DNA of 64,000 nt from Yersinia aldovae ATCC 35236 (GTDB lineage Bacteria; Pseudomonadota; Gammaproteobacteria; Enterobacterales; Enterobacteriaceae). The DNA lies in NCBI RefSeq assembly GCF_000173735.1, contig NZ_ACCB01000011.1, forward strand, positions 1 through 64,000. The letters are read 5' to 3'. This document shows, piece after piece, positions 44,315 to 51,362 of the stretch; the first letter of the stretch is position 1; each line of letters opens with the position of its first letter. Below the pieces are notes generated by a model, which saw only the letters and a list, made by a program, of their open reading frames with translations, did no database searches and was not told the origin of the DNA. A program made the translations under genes and the position numbers.

Positions 44315-45250
44315 ATGGCCAACCCGTTGTATCACAAGCATATCATCTCAATTAACGACTTATGTCGCGAGGAACTGGAACTGGTATTGCGCACAGCCGC
44401 CAGTTTGAAAAGCCACCCGCAACCCGAGTTGTTAAAACACAAAGTGATCGCCAGTTGCTTTTTCGAAGCCTCGACCCGTACCCGCTTGTCATTTGAAACC
44501 TCGATTCACCGCTTGGGCGCATCAGTGGTTGGCTTCTCCGATAGCAGCCATACGTCGCTGGGTAAGAAAGGCGAAACACTAGCCGATACTATGTCGGTCA
44601 TCAGCACCTATGTGGATGCCATTGTGATGCGCCACCCGCAGGAAGGCGCTGCACGGCTGGCTGCCCAATTCTCAGGCAATGTGCCGGTGGTCAACGCGGG
44701 CGACGGTGCCAACCAGCATCCAACGCAAACTCTGCTCGATTTGTTTACTATTCAGGAAACCCAAGGGCGGCTGGATAACATCAATATCGCGATGGTTGGC
44801 GACCTAAAATATGGCCGAACCGTACATTCACTAACGCAAGCGCTGGCCAAATTCGATGGTAACCGCTTCTTCTTTATCGCCCCAGACGCACTGGCAATGC
44901 CTACTTATATCTTGCAAATGCTGGAAGAAAAGGGGATTAAATACAGCTTGCATCAAAGCATAGAAGAAGTGGTGCCGGAGTTAGATATTCTCTATATGAC
45001 CCGCGTGCAGAAAGAGCGCCTTGACCCCTCTGAATATGCTAACGTCAAAGCGCAGTTCATCTTACGTGCGGCAGATTTGAATAACGCACGGGACAACCTT
45101 AAAGTGCTGCACCCGCTACCACGTATTGATGAGATCACCACCGATGTTGATAAAACCCCCTACGCCTACTATTTCCAACAGGCAGGTAACGGTATTTTTG
45201 CACGTCAGGCGCTGCTGGCGCTGGTATTAAACGCAGATTTGGCTCTTTAA
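44315..45250 (+). CDS. pyrB: Aspartate carbamoyltransferase catalytic subunit
   Basis: ATCase catalytic chain, 311 residues as in E. coli, joining carbamoyl phosphate and aspartate in pyrimidine synthesis. The carbamoyl-phosphate motif is [20 protein letters not shown], then [16 protein letters not shown] and [14 protein letters not shown]. The ATG follows AGGAGAGCGAAA; the open frame runs 21 codons further up into the ERIC but those codons lack family support. Confidence 0.97.
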   Translation: MANPLYHKHIISINDLCREELELVLRTAASLKSHPQPELLKHKVIASCFFEASTRTRLSFETSIHRLGASVVGFSDSSHTSLGKKGETLADTMSVISTYVDAIVMRHPQEGAARLAAQFSGNVPVVNAGDGANQHPTQTLLDLFTIQETQGRLDNINIAMVGDLKYGRTVHSLTQALAKFDGNRFFFIAPDALAMPTYILQMLEEKGIKYSLHQSIEEVVPELDILYMTRVQKERLDPSEYANVKAQFILRAADLNNARDNLKVLHPLPRIDEITTDVDKTPYAYYFQQAGNGIFARQALLALVLNADLAL

Positions 45251-45261
45251 GGGGATTGAAC

Positions 45262-45726
45262 ATGACTCAGGATTACAAACTACAGGTTGAAGCGATTAAA
45301 TGCGGTACCGTGATTGACCATATTCCGGCGCAAATCGGCTTTAAATTGTTATCGCTGTTCAAACTCACGGCAACGGACCAACGCATCACTATTGGATTGA
45401 ATTTGCCGTCAAAACGCTCTGGCCGTAAGGATCTGATTAAAATAGAAAATACCTTCCTGACTGAGCAGCAAGCTAACCAACTGGCCATGTATGCCCCCGA
45501 TGCAACTGTTAACCGCATTGATAACTACGAAGTGGTAAAGAAGCTGACCCTCAGCCTGCCAGAGCATATTGACGCCGTACTTACCTGCCCCAACAGTAAC
45601 TGCATCAGCCACAACGAACCGGTTGATTCCAGCTTTAAAGTGAAAGCACAAAAAGGTGAAATCCACCTTAAATGCAAATATTGCGAGAAGGAGTTCGACC
45701 ATCAGGTGGTTTTACAGGCAGATTAA
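45262..45726 (+). CDS. pyrI: Aspartate carbamoyltransferase regulatory subunit
   Basis: ATCase regulatory chain binding CTP/ATP, 154 residues. The effector domain is about 1-100 ([20 protein letters not shown]), and the zinc domain has four Cys in CPNSNC and [11 protein letters not shown] at 45262 after GGGGATTG, 11 bp behind pyrB. Confidence 0.97.
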   Translation: MTQDYKLQVEAIKCGTVIDHIPAQIGFKLLSLFKLTATDQRITIGLNLPSKRSGRKDLIKIENTFLTEQQANQLAMYAPDATVNRIDNYEVVKKLTLSLPEHIDAVLTCPNSNCISHNEPVDSSFKVKAQKGEIHLKCKYCEKEFDHQVVLQAD

Positions 45727-45871
45727 ATGCTGTAAAAGGGTAATGCCCTGCCCAAGCGAATATTGCCGCACGTAATATTTACAATAGTGGCAATATTTTC
45801 CATCGTGGAACATCGCAAACTTAACGTGCCTGGGTTGCTGTAATCCAACCCATCTTTATAATAGAACTAAT

Positions 45872-45989
45872 TAAATCCAGTCGATTTCACGGTGCAGGAA
45901 AACGGATTACAGCGGCCTCGTAGAGGCAAGGCCCAAGGATGAGCCAAGTAGCGCGCAGCCAACACTCCTGCAATGTGAAAGATGACAGG
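45872..45989. repeat. ERIC-like repeat with divergent core, second copy
   Basis: GGTGCAGGAAAACGG...AGCGGCCTCGTAGAGGCAAG, GCCCAAGGATGAGCCAAGTA, GCGCGCAGCCAACACTCCTG and CAATGTGAAAGATGAC. The core matches the copy at 8560-8672 and the ends look like ERIC ends. It lies in the pyrI-ridA spacer, 30 bp before ridA. Confidence 0.55.
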
Positions 45990-46020
45990 TTCCTTTCGCA
46001 TTACGTAACCAGGAGTCAAT

Positions 46021-46407
46021 ATGTCACGCATTATCAGCACTGAGCTAGCCCCTGCCGCCATCGGCCCATATGTTCAGGGTGTTGATCTGGGCAGTATGAT
46101 CATCACGTCAGGTCAGATCCCGGTTGATCCAAAAACCGGTCTGGTGGCCGATGACGTTTCCGCTCAAGCTCGTCAATCACTGGAAAACGTGAAAGCCATC
46201 GTCGAAGCGGCAGGTTTAAATGTTGCCGATATTGTGAAAACCACAGTATTCGTGAAAGATCTGAATGATTTCAGTACAGTTAATGCCACCTATGAAGCCT
46301 TCTTTAACGAACATAACGCGCCGTTCCCTGCCCGTTCATGTGTTGAAGTTGCACGTCTGCCAAAAGATGTGAAAATCGAAATCGAAGCTATCGCGGTACG
46401 TCGTTAA
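46021..46407 (+). CDS. ridA: 2-iminobutanoate/2-iminopropanoate deaminase RidA
   Basis: Hydrolyses reactive enamine/imine intermediates formed by PLP dehydratases. 128 residues, trimeric chorismate-mutase-like fold. GPYVQGVDLGSMIITSGQIP, the KTTVFVKDLNDFSTVN region, and PARSCVEVARLPKDVKIEIE with the substrate-binding Arg. Often next to pyrBI in Enterobacterales. RBS CAGGAG. Confidence 0.96.
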   Translation: MSRIISTELAPAAIGPYVQGVDLGSMIITSGQIPVDPKTGLVADDVSAQARQSLENVKAIVEAAGLNVADIVKTTVFVKDLNDFSTVNATYEAFFNEHNAPFPARSCVEVARLPKDVKIEIEAIAVRR

Positions 46408-46425
46408 TTCCGATGTAAACCGTCT

Positions 46426-46452
46426 ACGGCTGACTATTGTCAGCCGTTTTTG
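46426..46452 (+). terminator. Terminator of ridA
   Basis: ACGGCTGAC-TATT-GTCAGCCGT then TTTT: a 9-bp perfect stem right after ridA, also facing the treC end. Confidence 0.9.
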
Positions 46453-46458
46453 CCACTA

Positions 46459-48120
46459 TCAATCCCGAATCCAATAAATCCCCTCATACGCCCGCAAAAC
46501 CATCGCCTGTGGTTGGAAGGCGCTTTCACCATAGCTGCTCATCAGCAATTGCCAATGACCATCCCGCTCTATCCCCTCCGGCTGCCATTGTTGCGATTCG
46601 CCGCTCAAGTTAGCCACCACCAGCAATTGCTTACCCTGCCAGTGGCGTAAATAACACCACAAATCAGGGTGTTGTGGGCAGAGATCCTGATAGTCGCCAA
46701 AGGTGAACACATCATGTCGCTTGCGCAGGGCTATCAGATATTGATAAGCATAAAATACCGAATCGGCATCAGCCAGTGCGCTATCAACATTAATCTCAGC
46801 ATAGTTGCTGCACGGGTCAATCCACGGTGTTCCTTGGCTGAATCCGGCATTGTGGCGACTATTCCATTGCATCGGAGTGCGGCTATTATCACGGGATTTA
46901 GCCGCTAAAATCGCCAATAACTCGTCCGGTTCGCGCCCTTGCGCGCTCAACTCAGCAAACATATTCAGGCTTTCAACATCACGGTATTGATCAATTGAGG
47001 TGAAGTTGGGATTGGTCATGCCAAGCTCTTCACCTTGATAGATATACGGCGTGCCCTGCATTCCATGCAGCACCATTGCCAGCATCTTGGCCGCTGGCAG
47101 ACGCAATGCGCCCTCATCGCCAAAGCGCGACACAATACGCGGCTGGTCGTGGTTACACCAGAACAATGCATTCCACGCACGGTTGTGCATCCCTTGTTGC
47201 CACTGATTAAAAATCTTTTTAAGTTCAATGCGATCCGGCGGCATCAGCGACCATTTCTCACCATTAAGATAATCCACTTTCAAATGATGGAAATTGAAGG
47301 TCATCGACAGCTCATCTCCTCCCAATGCGGCATAACGCTGGCAATGTTCAAGGCGAGTAGAGGACATCTCGCCCACCGTCATCAAGCCACGCGGCTGAAA
47401 CACATCGCGGCTCATTTCTTGCAAAAATTCGTGGATACGTGGGCCATCGGTATAGAAACGGCGGCCATCTCCTTCTAAATCACTGGGGAAATCTTGCTGC
47501 TTGGACACCAGATTAATCACATCCAGACGCAAGCCGTCCACACCAATATCAGCCCAAAATTCGCACACTTTTTTCAATTCATCGCGTACCGGTGGGTGCT
47601 CCCAGTTGAGATCAGCCTGCTCGGTGGCAAATAAATGCAGATAATATTGGCCGCTTGCTGCATGCCATTGCCAGGCATTGCCACCAAATTTTGAGCGCCA
47701 GTTATTCGGTGCATTCTCGCCCTCACCGTCACGCCAGAGATAAAACTGACGGTATGGGCTATTGCGTTGTTGTGCGGCCTTAAACCAGGCGTGTTCAGTG
47801 GACGTATGATTGAATACCATATCCATCACGATACGAATACCACGGTGATGGGCGGCAGCAACCAGCGTTTTGAAGTCATCGAGGGTGCCATAAGCGGGGT
47901 CAATGGCGCAGTAATCCGCAACGTCATAGCCGTTATCTATTTGCGGTGAGACATAAACCGGCGTCAGCCAAATAGCATCGACACCGAGCTTTTGCAGATA
48001 ATCCAGCCGTTGCGTCACTCCCGCCAGATCACCATAACCATTACCGGTGCTGTCCTGAAAACTCTTCGGGTAAATCTGGTAAATGACGCCGTTTTGCCAC
48101 CAAGGGATAGGATTATTCAT
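46459..48120 (-). CDS. treC: Trehalose-6-phosphate hydrolase TreC
   Basis: GH13 enzyme splitting trehalose 6-phosphate into glucose and glucose 6-phosphate; 553 residues. Motifs: DLAGVTQRLDYLQKLGVDAIWL, MDMVFNHTS, DGLRLDVINLV (nucleophile Asp), TVGEMSS (acid/base Glu) and FWCNHDQPRIVSRF. Follows treB in the operon. Confidence 0.96.
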   Translation of the reverse strand: MNNPIPWWQNGVIYQIYPKSFQDSTGNGYGDLAGVTQRLDYLQKLGVDAIWLTPVYVSPQIDNGYDVADYCAIDPAYGTLDDFKTLVAAAHHRGIRIVMDMVFNHTSTEHAWFKAAQQRNSPYRQFYLWRDGEGENAPNNWRSKFGGNAWQWHAASGQYYLHLFATEQADLNWEHPPVRDELKKVCEFWADIGVDGLRLDVINLVSKQQDFPSDLEGDGRRFYTDGPRIHEFLQEMSRDVFQPRGLMTVGEMSSTRLEHCQRYAALGGDELSMTFNFHHLKVDYLNGEKWSLMPPDRIELKKIFNQWQQGMHNRAWNALFWCNHDQPRIVSRFGDEGALRLPAAKMLAMVLHGMQGTPYIYQGEELGMTNPNFTSIDQYRDVESLNMFAELSAQGREPDELLAILAAKSRDNSRTPMQWNSRHNAGFSQGTPWIDPCSNYAEINVDSALADADSVFYAYQYLIALRKRHDVFTFGDYQDLCPQHPDLWCYLRHWQGKQLLVVANLSGESQQWQPEGIERDGHWQLLMSSYGESAFQPQAMVLRAYEGIYWIRD

Positions 48121-48162
48121 CGCAGACTCTTATTCATAGAAAAAATAGAAAATGGAGAAAAG

Positions 48163-48192
48163 GCTCCGCCAAAAAATAGCTGCTGGCGGAGG
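48163..48192 (-). other. treB-treC intercistronic hairpin
   Basis: CTCCGCC (48164-48170) pairs with GGCGGAG (48185-48191). On the minus strand the stem is followed by CCTTTTCTCC, so it may be a weak terminator or a 3'-end stabiliser that lowers treC relative to treB. Confidence 0.5.
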
Positions 48193-48200
48193 AACGTGAT

Positions 48201-49616
48201 TCAGACCGGTAATTCGCCGCGGCGGTCTTTACGTTTATAAACCAAAATGGTCAGGACTAACGGCACCACAATCGCCACTAATATCGCAAGAGCATAAATT
48301 CCCCAAAACTGCGGTTTGATCGACAAAATACCCGGCAGGCCGCCAACACCAATACCGTTCGCCATCACCCCGGTCAGCCCACAGATAAGGCCCGCCAACG
48401 CAGAACCGACCATTGCGCACAGCATCGGGAAGCGATACTTAAGATTAATACCGTACATTGCCGGCTCGGTAACCCCCAAATAAGCCGAAATCGCTGCGGG
48501 GACTGAAATCTCGCGCTCATTGACCTTACGACTGATGATAATAATGCCCAGTACCGCAGAGGCTTGTGCGATGTTAGACAGCGCAATCAGCGGCCAGACC
48601 GGTGTGCCGCCCATGCTCTGAATCATCTGCATATCAATGGCTAACGTAGTCTGATGCACCCCGGTAATCACCAACGGCGCATACAGGAAGCCAAACAATG
48701 CCGCACCAATCGGAGCGAAGCTGCCGGTCATCACCGCTTTCACGCCCCATGCCACACCATCACCAATCATGCGCCCAAACGGCCCGATCAAAGTATGGGC
48801 AAGGAACACCGCCAGCAGCAGCGAAACCACTGGCACCACCACCAAATAGAGGTATGCGGGGATAATTTTCTTCAGATTAGTTTCAATCCACCCCAGAGCC
48901 AACCCCGCCAAAATTGAAGGAATAACCTGCGCCTGATAACCCACTTTCTCAATAGTGAACCAACCGAAGTTCCAGACCTCTGGAACCTGTTGCCCCAGCA
49001 GGTAGGAGTTCATCAGTTGCGGTGATACCAAAGTAATACCCAGTACAATCCCCAATACCGGGGTGCCGCCCATTTTCTTCACGGTCGACCAGCAGATAGC
49101 CACCGGTAGGTAGAAGAAGATGGCTTCACCCAGTAACCACAGGAAGTCGTAAATGGTTTTCCACGCCGGATACATCTGCGCCAGCGTTTTGCCGTCGGAC
49201 ATCGGAATATCGCCAATCACGTTACGGAAGCCAAGGATCAAGCCTCCGCTGATCAGCGCCGGTAACAGCGGGAAGAAAATCTCGGCAAAGTGAGAAATAC
49301 CGCGCTCAAACCAAGTCATGTTCTGCCGTGCCGCCAGCTTGGTTTGTTCTTTATCTACCTCATTCCGGCCAATCTTAGCGATTAGCGCCCGATAGTAATC
49401 ATCCACTTCTGGCCCGATAACCACTTGAAATTGACCGGCATTAGTAAAACAGCCCTTGACCATCGATAGGTTTTCGATCTCTTTTGGCGCGGCCTTCGAC
49501 GGATCATTTAACACAAAACGCAACCGGGTAATGCAGTGGCTGACGGTGGCAATATTCTCTCTGCCGCCCACCAGTACGATCAATTGATCAATATCTTGTT
49601 GTTTTACTTTGCTCAT
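48201..49616 (-). CDS. treB: PTS trehalose-specific EIIBC TreB
   Basis: Trehalose uptake and phosphorylation, 471 residues. EIIB domain about 1-85 with phosphorylated Cys28 in VSHCITRLRF; EIIC domain with about ten membrane segments from 110 to 460 (FFPLLPALISGGLILGFRN). No EIIA domain, so it uses Crr (EIIA-Glc), as in E. coli. Confidence 0.96.
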   Translation of the reverse strand: MSKVKQQDIDQLIVLVGGRENIATVSHCITRLRFVLNDPSKAAPKEIENLSMVKGCFTNAGQFQVVIGPEVDDYYRALIAKIGRNEVDKEQTKLAARQNMTWFERGISHFAEIFFPLLPALISGGLILGFRNVIGDIPMSDGKTLAQMYPAWKTIYDFLWLLGEAIFFYLPVAICWSTVKKMGGTPVLGIVLGITLVSPQLMNSYLLGQQVPEVWNFGWFTIEKVGYQAQVIPSILAGLALGWIETNLKKIIPAYLYLVVVPVVSLLLAVFLAHTLIGPFGRMIGDGVAWGVKAVMTGSFAPIGAALFGFLYAPLVITGVHQTTLAIDMQMIQSMGGTPVWPLIALSNIAQASAVLGIIIISRKVNEREISVPAAISAYLGVTEPAMYGINLKYRFPMLCAMVGSALAGLICGLTGVMANGIGVGGLPGILSIKPQFWGIYALAILVAIVVPLVLTILVYKRKDRRGELPV

Positions 49617-49932
49617 TTAATCTTACCTTTCGTAAAGGTGGGATAGCGTGCGAGTTGTAAGGTGTGCTTAATCAAAGCGCTAAGGTCGTTATTAACGACA
49701 AAGTCAAACTAGTAGCTGATTAAATAGTTTCCTATTAAAGATTATCCAGATATTAATTATAATGGAATGGGAACGTTCCCAACTTGCGTTGACGATCACA
49801 ATTTGGCAGCGCTTGGTACTGCTTTTTGTGGTCAACTCATCGTGGAATGGTGTGTTACACAGCAACTAGCAACGGTATAACCCCACCTCAGGCAACAGGA
49901 TGGCCGTGACGAAAAATAATGCTACCAGAGGT
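49617..49932 (-). promoter_or_regulatory. treB promoter and TreR operator region
   Basis: A 14-bp palindrome TGGGAACGTTCCCA at 49768-49781 fits the TreR operator. On the minus strand a perfect -10 TATAAT lies at 49756-49761, so the operator covers the spacer and -35 zone. A TGTGTTACACA palindrome at 49851-49861 might be part of a CRP-type site but is short. The rest of the 316 bp shows no gene. Confidence 0.75.
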
Positions 49933-50880
49933 TCAGGCAAGCTTCCCTGGAATTATAATTTGTTGAATTTGATTACTATTATTAAGCTGTTCAAGCAGTT
50001 GCTGCGCAGCTTTCATACCTGCGCAGCCATAGCCCAGTTCAACGGACAGGGTATTGGGAAACAGGAAATGCAGCAGCGGCGTATTACCGATACCGCATAC
50101 CTGAATATGCTGCTGGCTTTGCTGTTGTAAATACTTACTCACACCCATCGCGATGGTGTCAGAGGCACATACCAGCGCCGAGGTATCGGGTTTTATTACC
50201 TGAGGCGCTAACAAGAAGCCACTCTGATAACTCAGCTCCCCCAGCGCGACCGTCGCAGTCAGGCCATGCTGTTGGCTATAATCGAGATAAGATTGGTGAC
50301 GGCGCATCCCGGTTGTGGCATCGGAAGGCTGTACACCGATGTAACTGATATGGCGATGTCCGGCATGGCGCAGATTATCCATCAGCAGGCGTACCGCCCC
50401 CTCATCGTCGTAGCAGACAGAAGAAAAACCCTCATATTCACGCGCCAGTACCACCATTTTGTCCTGCCACGGCGAAAGCATTTCAACGCTTAACCCGGAG
50501 AAACCAAACAGGATCACACCATCGACATGACGCTGTTGCAGAACATGCAAATGCTCACTGACCAATTCAGGATCAAACTGGCTCTCCATCAAAATAGGGT
50601 CATAACCTTGCTGATAGAACAGGGGCAACATGGTGCGAACAGCCTGATTCTCCGAGGGAGAGTCGAGACGTGAAACAATGATACCGACCACTTTATCGCT
50701 CTGCCCCCGCATGGCGCGGGCTGATTTTGATGGGGTAAATCCTTGCTGGCGGATCACTGCCTCAACTCGCTCCCGAGTCTGTGGGCTGACACTGCCTTCA
50801 TTGTTTAATACCCGTGAAACCGTGGATTTTCCAACTCCACTCATGCGGGCAATATCCTTAATGGTCAAACGGTTTTGCAT
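49933..50880 (-). CDS. treR: Trehalose operon repressor TreR
   Basis: LacI-family repressor, 315 residues, induced by trehalose 6-phosphate. HTH is TIKDIARMSGVGKSTVSRVL, hinge SARAMRGQSDKVVGIIVSRL, then the periplasmic-binding-like domain. Its start codon directly abuts a PhoP box that faces the other way, and the treR ribosome binding site is weak (AGGTAAACC before ATG). Order treC-treB-treR-mgtA is as in E. coli. Confidence 0.95.
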   Translation of the reverse strand: MQNRLTIKDIARMSGVGKSTVSRVLNNEGSVSPQTRERVEAVIRQQGFTPSKSARAMRGQSDKVVGIIVSRLDSPSENQAVRTMLPLFYQQGYDPILMESQFDPELVSEHLHVLQQRHVDGVILFGFSGLSVEMLSPWQDKMVVLAREYEGFSSVCYDDEGAVRLLMDNLRHAGHRHISYIGVQPSDATTGMRRHQSYLDYSQQHGLTATVALGELSYQSGFLLAPQVIKPDTSALVCASDTIAMGVSKYLQQQSQQHIQVCGIGNTPLLHFLFPNTLSVELGYGCAGMKAAQQLLEQLNNSNQIQQIIIPGKLA

Positions 50881-50915
50881 GGTTTACCTAATGTTTAGGT
50901 TTGGAAACATATAAT
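50881..50915 (+). promoter_or_regulatory. PhoP box and mgtA promoter
   Basis: GGTTTA-CCTAA-TGTTTA (50881-50897) is a perfect direct-repeat PhoP box with 5-bp spacing. A perfect TATAAT (50910-50915) follows 12 bp later, the spacing of PhoP-activated promoters where the box replaces the -35. Expected start near 50922, giving a leader of about 440 nt before mgtA. Confidence 0.85.
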
Positions 50916-50957
50916 AAAGAGATTATTTATATTTAACGCAGTTGTGGGGAGTTTATC

Positions 50958-50984
50958 ATGCAAAGAATCAGACTCAACGCATGA
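50958..50984 (+). CDS. Candidate short upstream ORF in mgtA leader
   Basis: ATG with GGGGAG 6 bp upstream codes for MQRIRLNA (8 residues). It lies 26 bp before a terminator-like hairpin in the mgtA leader. Translation could influence that hairpin. Family evidence is lacking; the good Shine-Dalgarno spacing is the only support. Confidence 0.4.
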   Translation: MQRIRLNA

Positions 50985-51010
50985 TATCCCATAGCACGCG
51001 GCATACGGCT

Positions 51011-51048
51011 ACCCTGACCAGGTTATCTCACCGTCAGGGTGGTTTTTT
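51011..51048 (+). terminator. Terminator-like hairpin in mgtA leader
   Basis: ACCCTGAC (51011-51018) pairs with GTCAGGGT (51033-51040), followed by GG and six T residues. As it lies about 90-125 nt into the PhoP-driven transcript, with no plus-strand gene upstream, it should act as an attenuator of mgtA. Confidence 0.65.
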
Positions 51049-51140
51049 GGCGCGGCAAGAACAGCGATACTGGTTAGTCTCTGGGTGGATGTCGCATAGC
51101 GCCTACCCTGTCTTTTAATTTACCGGAGGTGGATTACCCA

Positions 51141-51185
51141 ATGGACCCCGTTCCCTCATCCCGCACCTTTTGGTGTACCCGGTAA
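51141..51185 (+). CDS. mgtL: MgtL-like leader peptide
   Basis: ATG after GGAGGTGG codes for MDPVPSSRTFWCTR (14 residues). Salmonella/E. coli MgtL begins MEPDPTPLP; the shared Met-acidic-Pro-X-Pro start is the part linked to Mg-sensitive translation. The TAA stop lies inside a 9-bp hairpin strand (51179-51187), so a ribosome at the end would open that stem. Gene symbol is by analogy. Confidence 0.7.
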   Translation: MDPVPSSRTFWCTR

Positions 51186-51218
51186 GGCCATTCCCCTCTG
51201 AAGTGGCAACCTTACCGG
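51179..51218 (+). promoter_or_regulatory. Hairpin overlapping the mgtL stop
   Basis: CCGGTAAGG (51179-51187) and CCTTACCGG (51210-51218) form a perfect 9-bp stem with a 22-nt loop. It begins in the last codons of mgtL and corresponds in place to the Mg-responsive stems of the E. coli/Salmonella mgtA leader. Confidence 0.65.
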
Positions 51219-51362
51219 ATGAAGAGCAATCTGGTAGGCGGTCATAGCGCACACGTTCCCCGCGGTGATCTCTGCTGATTACATTTTTTTGCCATCTCTA
51301 CGGCAGGTTTGCCGTGGGCGCAACATGAAGATAGTTCATGGCATGACAGTAAGGTTTGAACC

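Noticed and set aside
51082-51101. Second PhoP box (TGGTTA-N5-TGGGTG)
   Set aside because: Only half of the repeat fits and no good -10 follows; the box at 50881-50897 is perfect with a TATAAT.
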